Source: JBFXCS01 sp050181915 (GTDB lineage Bacteria > Actinomycetota > Thermoleophilia > Miltoncostaeales > Miltoncostaeaceae). Taken from it: a DNA stretch of 64,000 bases. Shown here one piece after another: positions 1 to 7,286 of the stretch. A program made the position numbers and the translations under genes. The notes below the pieces were generated by a model. That model made no database searches and had not been told where the DNA came from. It worked only from the letters and a program-made list of their open reading frames with translations. The stretch lies in contig JBFXCS010000001.1 in assembly GCA_050181915.1 (NCBI GenBank), positions 1,302,001 to 1,366,000 on the forward strand, given 5' to 3'. Each line of letters starts with the position of its first letter. Within the stretch, counting starts at the first letter, position 1.

Positions 1-511
1 CGGCCCGTCCGCCCAGGTCGGCGACGAACTCGGGGTCGAGCCACGGCTTGTAGATCCGCAGCGCCGGGTTCACCAGGAGGCCGTAGCGGTAGAACCGCTC
101 GATGTCGTTGCCCTTGTAGGTCGAGCCGTCGCCCCAGATGTCGACGCCGTCCTCGTGCATCGCCCGCACCAGCAGCGTGCCGGTCACGGCCCGGCCGAGC
201 GGGGTGGTGTTGAAGTAGGTCCTGCCGGCCGTCGAGATGTGGAAGGCGCCGCACTGCAGGGCGATCAGCCCCTCGCGCACCAGCTCGGCCCGGCAGTCGA
301 CGAGGCGCGCGGCCTCGGCGCCGTACCGCTCCGCCCGGCCGGGCACGCCCGGCAGGTCGGGCTCGTCGTATTGGCCCAGGTCGGCGGTGTAGGCGTACGG
401 GACGGCGCCGCGGTCGCGCATCCACGCGACGGCCGCCGAGGTGTCGAGGCCCCCGGAGAAGGCGATGCCGACGCGCGCGCCGACCGGAAGGGAGACCAGC
501 ACCTTTTCCAT
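1..511 (-). CDS. argG: argininosuccinate synthase, N-terminal part (runs off the left edge)
   Basis: Joins citrulline and aspartate with ATP to make argininosuccinate in arginine biosynthesis. Reading left from an ATG at 509-511, the protein opens with MEKVLVSLPVGARVGIAFSG and continues with the nucleotide-binding SGGLDTSAAV loop, then AYTADLGQYDEPD, QCGAFHISTAGRTYFNTTPL and GDGSTYKGNDIERFYRYG. These are signatures of the long, E. coli-type ArgG subfamily rather than the shorter common form. Only about 170 residues lie in the window. It is transcribed away from the other genes and is unlinked to argCJ at 5-7 kb. Confidence 0.93.
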   Translation of the reverse strand, partial: MEKVLVSLPVGARVGIAFSGGLDTSAAVAWMRDRGAVPYAYTADLGQYDEPDLPGVPGRAERYGAEAARLVDCRAELVREGLIALQCGAFHISTAGRTYFNTTPLGRAVTGTLLVRAMHEDGVDIWGDGSTYKGNDIERFYRYGLLVNPALRIYKPWLDPEFVADLGGRA

Positions 512-521
512 CGAGTCGGAA

Positions 522-527
522 ACCCTA
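522..527 (-). promoter_or_regulatory. candidate -10 box (TAGGGT) for argG
   Basis: TAGGGT lies 10 nt before the argG ATG. With a typical 6-7 nt gap to the transcription start, the mRNA leader would be only about 4 nt. No -35 match and no Shine-Dalgarno sequence are evident. Confidence 0.35.
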
Positions 528-568
528 CCGACGATCGGCGCGCGCGGCGGCATCGCCGGGCGCCGCGG

Positions 569-1570
569 TCACGCGGGCGGCGGCGTCTCGACGCCCACGA
601 CGCGCGCGTAGGCCTCCGGGTAGCGGTCGCCCGCGACGTCCGCGGCGGCCGCCGCCAGCTCGGCGACGTCGCCGGGCGACAGCTCGATCGTCGCCGCCGC
701 GACGTTCTCCTCGAGGTAGCGACGCCGCTTCGTCCCGGGGATCGGCACCACGTCGCCGCCCTGCCCCTGCAGCCACGCCAGGGCCAGCTGGCCGGGCGTG
801 TGGCCGGTGCGGGCGGCCAGGTCGCGCAGGCGGGCGACGATCACCTGGTTGCGGTCGAGGTTGCCGTCGGTGAAGCGCGGCATGTGGCGGCGCATGTCGT
901 CCTCGTCCAGATCGTCGAGCGAGGCGACCGCGCCGGTGAGGAAGCCGCGGCCGAGCGGCGAGAACGGCACGATGCCGATGCCCAGCTCGCGGCAGGTCGG
1001 CAGGATCTCCCGCTCGATGTCGCGGGTCCAGAGGGACCACTCGCTCTGCAGCGCCGCGACCGGGTGCACGGCGTGGGCGCGGCGCAGCGTCCGCGCGCTC
1101 GCCTCCGAGATGCCGAGGTGGCGCACCTTGCCGGCCGCCACCAGCTCGCTCATCGCGCCCCAGGTCTCCTCGATCGGCACCGTCGGATCGACGCGGTGCT
1201 GGTAGTAGAGGTCGATGTGGTCGACGCCGAGCCGCCGCAGCGAGGCGTCGCATGCCCGGCGCACGTACTCCGGGTCGCCGCGGATCACGAAGCCGCTCTC
1301 GGCCGAGATCGACACGTTGCCGAACTTGGTCGCCAGCACGGCCTCGTCGCGCCGGCCGGCGATGGCCCGCCCCACCAGCCGCTCGTTCTCGCCGGCCCCG
1401 TAGACGTCGGCGGTGTCGAGCAGCGTGACGCCCAGGTCGAGGGCGCGGTGGATGGTGGCGATCGACTCGGCGTCGTCGCGCGCCCCGTAGGACTGGCTCA
1501 TCCCCATGCAGCCGAGGCCCTGGACCGAGACCTCCAGATCGCCGAGCCGGCGGGCGGGCGGCGTCCTCAT
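569..1570 (-). CDS. aldo/keto reductase
   Basis: NADPH-dependent carbonyl reductase of the AKR superfamily; substrate unknown. The 333-residue (beta/alpha)8 protein carries the whole catalytic tetrad: Asp and Tyr in LLDTADVYG (about residues 50-58), Lys in LATKFG (about 80) and His in DLYYQHRVD (about 120). The C-terminal IPGTKRRRYLEEN segment is the usual cofactor phosphate-binding region. The ATG is preceded by a strong GAGGAGGA Shine-Dalgarno sequence. The gene stands alone between argG and a membrane-protein gene. It resembles the AKR11/13 'general stress' type, but the substrate cannot be read from sequence. Confidence 0.9.
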   Translation of the reverse strand: MRTPPARRLGDLEVSVQGLGCMGMSQSYGARDDAESIATIHRALDLGVTLLDTADVYGAGENERLVGRAIAGRRDEAVLATKFGNVSISAESGFVIRGDPEYVRRACDASLRRLGVDHIDLYYQHRVDPTVPIEETWGAMSELVAAGKVRHLGISEASARTLRRAHAVHPVAALQSEWSLWTRDIEREILPTCRELGIGIVPFSPLGRGFLTGAVASLDDLDEDDMRRHMPRFTDGNLDRNQVIVARLRDLAARTGHTPGQLALAWLQGQGGDVVPIPGTKRRRYLEENVAAATIELSPGDVAELAAAAADVAGDRYPEAYARVVGVETPPPA

Positions 1571-1630
1571 GGGCTCCTCCTCTCGTCGCGTCGGCCTGCG
1601 ATGATCCCACCGCGGGCCGGGCCGGCGCCC

Positions 1631-2284
1631 TCAGGCCTCCGGCGCCCCCCGGTCGCGCCGTGACAGGGCGAGCGCCGCGCCGGCCGCCAGGAGGCCGCCG
1701 GCGACGACGAACGACCACGGCGCCAGCTCGTCGCTGACCAGGTCCCAGGTGCCGTGGAACGGCGTGGGGTGCTTCTCGCCGCTCACGATGCGATCGCCGA
1801 TCCCCACCAGCACCACGCCGAGCAGCAGGAAGCCCGCGGCGTGCAGCGCCGGGTGGCCCGGCACGCGCCCCGCCCTGCGCACGATCAGCACCGACTTGAT
1901 GATCTTCGCCGCCTTCGCGACGTAGAGCACCTGCAGGATGCGCACCCCCTGCACCCCCGACAGGGCGCGGGCCGCCAGCAGCCCCTCCAGGATGTGGGTG
2001 AGCAGCGGGAAGGTCGCGGCCAGGATCGCCAAACCGAACAGGTGGCCCCGGGCCCAGGCGCGCCGGTCGGCGACGACGCTCAGCATGATCACCGCCTCGG
2101 CCAGGAACACCAGCCAGATGCCCCAGGCCATCCCGGTCGCCACCGCCGCCATGACGGAGCCGAGCTTCGAGAAGTAGAGGATCACGGTCGGGATCGCCAG
2201 CCAGGCCGCCGTGAGGACGGGCCAGTGCAGGCGCGCCTCCCAGCGCGCTCCGCGGGGATCCGTGGTCGGGTCGATTCCTGCCAT
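1631..2284 (-). CDS. voltage-sensor-like membrane protein without a K+ filter
   Basis: A 217-residue integral membrane protein with about six hydrophobic segments laid out like a small voltage-gated ion channel. There is an S1-like segment (about 27-45), an S2-like stretch WLVFLAEAVIM followed by DRRAWARGHLFGLAIL (about 55-95), and an S4-like basic segment around RILQVLYVAKAAKIIKSVLI with Arg/Lys about every third or fourth residue. Two further hydrophobic segments (about 145-165 and 188-207) sit where S5 and S6 would be. The loop between them contains no TVGYG-type selectivity filter. It may be a degenerate channel, a proton-type sensor or an unrelated helical protein. The fold is inferred; function is not known. 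Confidence 0.6.
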   Translation of the reverse strand: MAGIDPTTDPRGARWEARLHWPVLTAAWLAIPTVILYFSKLGSVMAAVATGMAWGIWLVFLAEAVIMLSVVADRRAWARGHLFGLAILAATFPLLTHILEGLLAARALSGVQGVRILQVLYVAKAAKIIKSVLIVRRAGRVPGHPALHAAGFLLLGVVLVGIGDRIVSGEKHPTPFHGTWDLVSDELAPWSFVVAGGLLAAGAALALSRRDRGAPEA

Positions 2285-2363
2285 CGGCGGTCGGGGCGGG
2301 ATGGTGCCAGACGCGGGGCGCGGCGCGCGGGCGGGCGGGTGCGGCGCCCGCTCCCACCGGGCG

Positions 2364-3866
2364 TCAGGAGGCCGAGGCCACCGCCCTGCCGCGCCCCTGC
2401 GACTTCGCCCGGTAGAGGGCCTCGTCGGCGCGGGAGAGCAGCAGGTCCTGCGCGGTCTCGCCCCGGGTGGTGGCCACGCCCACCGACACCGTCACCGGGC
2501 CCACGCCCGGCACCGGCGTCGCCGCCACGACCCGGCAGGCGCGGACGGCCGCCTCGAGCGCCTCGTCGGAGCCGGCGCCGGGCAGGATCCACGAGAACTC
2601 GTCGCCGCCGGTGCGGGCCAGGAGCTCCCCGGCCCGGGCGGTCGCCGTCAGCCGGCGCGCGATCTCGGCCAGCGCATCGTCTCCCACCCTGTGCCCGTGG
2701 CCGTCGTTGACCCGCTTGAAGCGGTCGACGTCGATCATCGCCAGCGAGACGGCGTGGCCGTGCCGGCGGGCCCGGCGCAGCTCGGCCGCCAGGCGCTCGG
2801 CGAAGGCGCGGCGGTTGGGCAGCCCCGTCAGCGGGTCGGTGAGCGCCTGCGCCTCCAGCAGGCGCCGCGACTCGGCGGCGGCGATGCCCACCTCCAGCAG
2901 CTCGGCGAAGCCGTCGAGCCGCCGCAGCGCCCGCGCCGGAAAGTACGACGGGGTGAGCGACACGGCGAGCACCGCGCCCCAGAGGCCGTCGCCGATCCGC
3001 AGCGGAGCGGCCACGGCGCTGCGCGGCCCGCACCCGGCGAGCGGGCCGTCGGGCCCGGCCACGGCGCGCCCCGCGTAGTCGTCCACCCGCACGGGGCCCT
3101 CGGTGCGCAGCAGCTCCGCCAGGGCGCCGTCGCCGCCCAGCGGGAAGGGGCTGCCCGGCGGCGAGGCGCCCTCCCCCCATGAGCCGTGGACCACCGCGCT
3201 GCTCCCCTCGAAGGCCAGCACGAAGCCGCGATCCGCCCTCAGCAGGCCCGCCACCTCGCGCGCGGCGAGCGCCAGGACCTCGCCGGGCGGCGTCGACGCC
3301 GCCAGGGCCCGCGACACCCGGTGCAACGACCTCAGCTCCTCCGACACCGACTGGGCGTGCGCCAGCGCGTGCTCGGTGTCGGCGTGCAGGCGCGCGTTCG
3401 CGATCGCGACCGTCGCCAGGTTGCCGAGGGCCCGCAGCCTGGTGACGTCGCCGTCGGTGAAGCGGCGCGGGCCGGCGTATCCGCACATCAGCGCGCCCAG
3501 CATCGCCGGCCGGGCGCCGCGCGTCACGGCGCGGTCCTCGAGCAGCACGCCCAGGACGGCGCCCTCGCCGAGCGCGCGCCGCGCCGGCTCGGGCAGGTCC
3601 GCATCGCCGGCCGCCGACTCGATCCGCACGAGCCCGTCCTCTCCGGCGAGCGCCTTGGCGATCAGCGGCAGGGACTCCGGATCGCGCCCCACGCGCGCGT
3701 CGAGGCGGCCGAGCGCGAGCGGATCCGGCTCGGTGGAGAAGACCGCCGCCACGCGGTCCGCGCCGGGCGAGAAGAGGAAGCAGGTCGCCCGGTCCGCGCT
3801 CAGGACCTGGACCGCGCCGCGCGCGATCTCGCGCAGGGTCGCGCCGACGTCCAGCGTCCGGACCAT
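2364..3866 (-). CDS. GAF-GAF-GGDEF diguanylate cyclase
   Basis: Predicted to make cyclic di-GMP from two GTP. Two GAF-like sensor domains (about 10-150 and 180-330) precede a GGDEF domain (about 340-495) that opens with LTDPLTGLPNRRAF and includes the metal site MIDVDRFKRVND. The active-site motif GGDEF is intact (about 420-424), so catalysis is plausible. The position of the product-inhibition site reads RAGE instead of RxxD. There is no transmembrane segment, so it is cytosolic. The ATG at 3866 was chosen, but the frame stays open upstream for at least 30 codons without another ATG or GTG, and the GAF helix seems to begin slightly earlier, so the start is uncertain. Confidence 0.88.
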   Translation of the reverse strand: MVRTLDVGATLREIARGAVQVLSADRATCFLFSPGADRVAAVFSTEPDPLALGRLDARVGRDPESLPLIAKALAGEDGLVRIESAAGDADLPEPARRALGEGAVLGVLLEDRAVTRGARPAMLGALMCGYAGPRRFTDGDVTRLRALGNLATVAIANARLHADTEHALAHAQSVSEELRSLHRVSRALAASTPPGEVLALAAREVAGLLRADRGFVLAFEGSSAVVHGSWGEGASPPGSPFPLGGDGALAELLRTEGPVRVDDYAGRAVAGPDGPLAGCGPRSAVAAPLRIGDGLWGAVLAVSLTPSYFPARALRRLDGFAELLEVGIAAAESRRLLEAQALTDPLTGLPNRRAFAERLAAELRRARRHGHAVSLAMIDVDRFKRVNDGHGHRVGDDALAEIARRLTATARAGELLARTGGDEFSWILPGAGSDEALEAAVRACRVVAATPVPGVGPVTVSVGVATTRGETAQDLLLSRADEALYRAKSQGRGRAVASAS

Positions 3867-4071
3867 CGACAGCGCCGCCTCGATGATCGACGGGTCATCG
3901 GGTGGTACCGCTCTCTCTGGGGGCTCGCTGAGCAGAGGGGTCTCGTTGGCCGATCTGACGGTGTCGCGCGGCGCCGATCGCCGCGAACCACCAAATCTTG
4001 CCGGTCGTGACGGCGCCGCACCAGTGCCGAACCGATCTCGGTCGCGACGGGACCGGGCCCGCGACGAGGCC

Positions 4072-4087
4072 TGTGAGATACATCACG
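4072..4087. promoter_or_regulatory. Crp/GlxR-like binding site
   Basis: TGTGA-GATACA-TCACG matches nine of ten positions of the TGTGA-N6-TCACA consensus bound by cAMP-receptor-type regulators, including actinobacterial GlxR. It lies about 200 bp upstream of the GGDEF cyclase start and just past the end of the small gene at 4106-4246. Function is inferred from consensus only. Confidence 0.4.
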
Positions 4088-4105
4088 GTCCCGGCCCCCG
4101 GAGGG

Positions 4106-4246
4106 TCAGGCGGCGGCCCGCTCCTCGCCGTCGTGACCCTCGACGTCCGCGCCCAGGCGCAACGCGCCCGAGAGGACCAGCGCGAGCAGGGATACCCGGC
4201 CGGAGGCCGGGGGGTCGCTGCGTTCGGGTGTCGTATCCGGTGCCAT
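4106..4246 (-). CDS. small hypothetical protein (46 aa)
   Basis: A 46-codon frame beginning MAPDTTPERSDPPASGR. It has one short hydrophobic stretch (SLLALVLSGALRL) and an acidic C-terminal tail ending in EERAAA. The main support is a GGAGG Shine-Dalgarno-like sequence about 6 nt before the ATG. Family unknown. It is divergent from the gene at 4465 and could be a small membrane-associated protein or a chance frame. Confidence 0.4.
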   Translation of the reverse strand: MAPDTTPERSDPPASGRVSLLALVLSGALRLGADVEGHDGEERAAA

Positions 4247-4404
4247 CCGAGCCTCCGGTCGTCGACGTGGGGAGGTCTGGGGCCGAGTGTGGCGTGCCTC
4301 CCGGGGCCCTCCTATCGCCCCGGGGCCAAGCTCCGGCGCCGCCGGGTCTACGCTCCGTAGTGGTCCCGTACCCGCGGGAGAGGGCCACGAGATCCCTCCG
4401 CGCC

Positions 4405-4426
4405 GGTTCACCCGATCGGGTGAACC
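4405..4426. promoter_or_regulatory. perfect 22-bp palindrome, candidate operator
   Basis: The half-site GGTTCACCCGA is followed immediately by its exact reverse complement. It lies between the divergent genes ending at 4246 and beginning at 4465, and overlaps the alternative GTG (4420) of the latter. No T-run follows on either strand, so a regulator-binding site is more likely than a terminator. Confidence 0.5.
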
Positions 4427-4464
4427 CGCTTGCCCCGGCTCACGGGCACGGTGAGCATCCGCCC

Positions 4465-5079
4465 GTGCGACGCCTCCCCCCGCTCTGGACCGCGGTGCTG
4501 GTCACCGTCGCCGCCGCGGCCGTCATCGCCGCCGTGGTGCTGCCGACGGCCGGCGGCGGGGACGCGCCCCCCGCTCCGACGACCGCGGCGGCGCCCTCCC
4601 CGACGCGATCGGACCGGGGGGCGCAGCGCGACACGCCCGCCACGCCCTCCAGCGGCGGACGGGCGGTGCCGGCCCGCATCGCCGGCTACCGCGTCTCCCC
4701 CGTGCCGATCGGGACGGCCCGCGAGTCGCTGGTGTTCCGCACCCGCAACTCGATCCTGAACGGCCTGAGCGGCGAGGCCTCCCACTACCTGGTCGAGATC
4801 GCCCAGGCCACCCGCGCCGGTCGCGTGGGCCTGCTGGTGGGCGTCGCGGCGCGCGAGGGGACGGCGCCGCCGGCGATCCCCGACGACATCGTCCGGCTCA
4901 TCGGCGCCCCGCCCGAGCTCCGCCGCGCCGTCGCGGGGCGCGAGGTCGCGGTCTATCCGGCCTCGGACAGCCGCCTGGCGGTCGTGGACGGCGGGCCCGG
5001 CCGCGCCGTGGTGGTCATCGCCACCGGACGCGGCCCGGCGCTGGCGCTGGGCACGGCCGTCGCGCGGGCGATGGGATGA
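4465..5079 (+). CDS. membrane-anchored hypothetical protein
   Basis: About 204 residues. The N-terminus is VRRLPPLW followed by one hydrophobic helix (about 8-30). Then comes a low-complexity Pro/Ala/Thr/Ser linker (about 35-70) and a compact C-terminal domain of about 130 residues beginning ARIAGYRVSPVPIG. This is the usual layout of a signal-anchored protein with an extracytoplasmic domain. The domain family is not recognised. GTG 4465 gives the arginines before the helix that an anchor needs; GTG 4420 is an alternative start inside the palindrome. Codon use resembles that of its neighbours. Confidence 0.6.
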   Translation: MRRLPPLWTAVLVTVAAAAVIAAVVLPTAGGGDAPPAPTTAAAPSPTRSDRGAQRDTPATPSSGGRAVPARIAGYRVSPVPIGTARESLVFRTRNSILNGLSGEASHYLVEIAQATRAGRVGLLVGVAAREGTAPPAIPDDIVRLIGAPPELRRAVAGREVAVYPASDSRLAVVDGGPGRAVVVIATGRGPALALGTAVARAMG

Positions 5080-5085
5080 CGGCCG

Positions 5086-6231
5086 TCAGGTGTGGTACTC
5101 GGCGTTGATCGTCACGTAGGGGTGGCCGAGGTCGGCCACCCACAGCTCGGCGGCGGCGTCGCCGCGCCCGAGCCCCACCCGCAGGTCGTACTCGGGGAGC
5201 GCCATCACCTCGGCGGCGCGCCGATCGGAGAAGGCGACGCCGTCCACCCGCACCACCGGCTCGCGGACCTCGCCGGCCGCCCCCACCAGGGCCTGCCCCA
5301 CGGCCTGGGAGACGCGCCCCCAGTTCGGGTCGCTGCCGGCGATGGCGGTCTTCACCAGGGGTGAGTCGCCCACCGCCCGCACGACGCGCTCGGCCTCGGC
5401 GTCGTCGCGGGCGCCCTCCACCAGCACCCGCACGGCGTGCTCGGAGCCCTCGCCATCGCGCACCATCTGGATCGCGGTCCAGCGGCAAAGCGCGGCGAGG
5501 GCCGCGGCGAGGGCGTCGCGATCCGCCCCCTCCAGCGGAGCGCCCAGCCCGCCGCTGATGACCAGCAGGGTGTCGGAGGGGCTCATCTGGCCGTCCACGC
5601 TGATGCGGTTGAACGAGACCCGCGCCGCCTCGGCCGTCATCGCCTGGAGATCGCCCGCGTCGACCGGGGCCCCCACCGTGACGTAGCTCAGCATGGTGGC
5701 CATGTCGGGCGAGATCATCCCGGCGCCCTTGGCGGCGACGCCGATCTCCACGTCGCCGCGGCCGAGCCGCAGGCGGAAGGCGCCGCCCTTCGGCGCCCGG
5801 TCGGTGGTGCAGATGGCGCGGCCGAAGTCGGCGCCGCCGTCGGCGTCCAGGGCGGCGGCGGCCGCGTCGATGCCCCGGCCCGCCATGTCCAGGTCGATGC
5901 GGTCGCCGATCGTCCCGGTGCTGCACACGGCGATCGCGGCGGGATCGATGCCCAGCCGCTCCCCGGCGCGGGCGGCCATGGCGTGGGCGTCGTCGAGGCC
6001 GGGCGAGCCGGTCGCCGCGTTCGCGGTGCCCGCGTTCACCAGCACGGCCCGCAGGCGGGCCCGGTCGAGCCGCCGGTTGCGCCGCACCGGCGCCGACGGC
6101 AGGGCGCTCGCGGTGTCGACGAGCGCCGACGAGTACGGGTCGTCGGCGACCAGGAGCCCGAGATCCAGCGCCCCCGAGGGCTTCAGGCCGCAGGCGACCC
6201 CCGCGGCCCGGAAGCCGTCCGGCGCGGTCAC
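5086..6231 (-). CDS. argJ: glutamate N-acetyltransferase / amino-acid acetyltransferase
   Basis: Transfers acetyl from N-acetylornithine to glutamate, the recycling step of arginine synthesis; bifunctional members also use acetyl-CoA. The self-cleavage and nucleophile region is present as KGAGMISPDMATML, whose Thr is the expected nucleophile after alpha/beta processing. NAGTANAATG and GSDPNWGR are also family motifs. A GTG at 6231 gives about 381 residues beginning VTAPDGFRAAGVACGLK, which matches family N-termini; the frame stays open further upstream into argC. It lies downstream of argC, completing the arg end of the operon. Bifunctionality cannot be judged here. Confidence 0.92.
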   Translation of the reverse strand: MTAPDGFRAAGVACGLKPSGALDLGLLVADDPYSSALVDTASALPSAPVRRNRRLDRARLRAVLVNAGTANAATGSPGLDDAHAMAARAGERLGIDPAAIAVCSTGTIGDRIDLDMAGRGIDAAAAALDADGGADFGRAICTTDRAPKGGAFRLRLGRGDVEIGVAAKGAGMISPDMATMLSYVTVGAPVDAGDLQAMTAEAARVSFNRISVDGQMSPSDTLLVISGGLGAPLEGADRDALAAALAALCRWTAIQMVRDGEGSEHAVRVLVEGARDDAEAERVVRAVGDSPLVKTAIAGSDPNWGRVSQAVGQALVGAAGEVREPVVRVDGVAFSDRRAAEVMALPEYDLRVGLGRGDAAAELWVADLGHPYVTINAEYHT

Positions 6232-6302
6232 CGACCCGCCGGGCAGCGCGACCAGGCCGTCCGGCGCCCGCAGCCAGTCGTCGCGGCCGACCGGGGGGAA
6301 CC

Positions 6303-7286
6303 TCAGCGCAGGCCCTCCGCCTCGTGCAGCCCGGCCATCAGGTTCAGGTTCTGCAGCGCCTGGCCGGCGGCGCCCTTGCCCAGGTTGTCGATCACACCGA
6401 ACACCGTCACCCGGTGGCCGCGCGGGTCGACCCGCGGGCACACCTGGCAGTAGTTGGTGCGCTGCACGGCGCGCATGCCGGGGGGCGCCTCCACGATCTC
6501 CACGAAGGGGTGGTCGGCGTAGGCCTCCCGGTACAGCTCCAGCAGGTCGTCCTGGTGCGGGGCGCCCCCGGGCAGCCGGGCGTAGCAGGTCGACAGCAGG
6601 CCGCGGTCGACCGGCACCAGGTGGGGCGTGAAGGTCACCTCGACCCCCAGCTCCTGCTCGATCTCCGGCGTGTGGCGGTGCGCGTACACCTTGTAGGCGC
6701 TCACGCTGTCGGTCACCGACGAGTAGTGGACCGTCGGCGTGGGGGTCTTGCCCGCCCCGCTCACCCCGCTCTTGCTGTCGATCACCACGTCCGCCAGCCG
6801 CCCGCGCAGCGGCAGCAGCGCGAGCAGGGCCGACTCGGGGAAGCAGCCGGGGTTCGCCACCACGCGGGCACCGGCGATCTCGTCGCGGTAGCGCTCCGGC
6901 AGGCCGTACACCGCCTCGGCCAGCAGGTCGGGCCGGGGGTGCTCGAAGCCGTACACCGACGGGTAGAGCGCCGCGTCGCGCAGGCGGTGGTCGGCCGAGA
7001 CGTCGAGCACCCGCACGCCGCGATCCACCAGGGCGGCCACCAGGTTCGCCGACTCGGCGTGCGGGTAGGCGACCGCGGCGAAGTCGCCCGCCTCCGTCAG
7101 CTCGATGTCCGGCGCCACCAGGCGCGCCTCGACCCGGTACTCGGGGGCCACCTCCACCAGCCGCCTGCCCGCGTCCGCGCGCGCGGTGATCGCGCCGAGT
7201 TCGAAGGCGGGATGGGCGTCGATGAGCGCGGCGAGCTGCGCGCCGGCGAAGCCGGCCGCGCCGAAGACGTGGCAGCGGGGGCTCAT
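6303..7286 (-). CDS. argC: N-acetyl-gamma-glutamyl-phosphate reductase
   Basis: NADPH-dependent reduction of N-acetylglutamyl phosphate to the semialdehyde in arginine biosynthesis. The 327 residues begin with a dinucleotide-binding motif (VFGAAGFAGAQLAALI). The catalytic cysteine is in ANPGCFPESALLALLPL (about residue 145). The C-terminal half has DSKSGVSGAGKTPTP and HRHTPEIEQEL. The ATG overlaps the pheT stop by 4 bp (ATGA), so the two are probably translationally coupled. Confidence 0.95.
   Translation of the reverse strand: MSPRCHVFGAAGFAGAQLAALIDAHPAFELGAITARADAGRRLVEVAPEYRVEARLVAPDIELTEAGDFAAVAYPHAESANLVAALVDRGVRVLDVSADHRLRDAALYPSVYGFEHPRPDLLAEAVYGLPERYRDEIAGARVVANPGCFPESALLALLPLRGRLADVVIDSKSGVSGAGKTPTPTVHYSSVTDSVSAYKVYAHRHTPEIEQELGVEVTFTPHLVPVDRGLLSTCYARLPGGAPHQDDLLELYREAYADHPFVEIVEAPPGMRAVQRTNYCQVCPRVDPRGHRVTVFGVIDNLGKGAAGQALQNLNLMAGLHEAEGLR

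Noticed and set aside
3103..4464. Plus-strand extension of the gene at 4465 back to 3103
   Set aside because: The upstream part is antisense to the cyclase gene and is a low-complexity shadow. The real protein starts with a signal-anchor near 4465.
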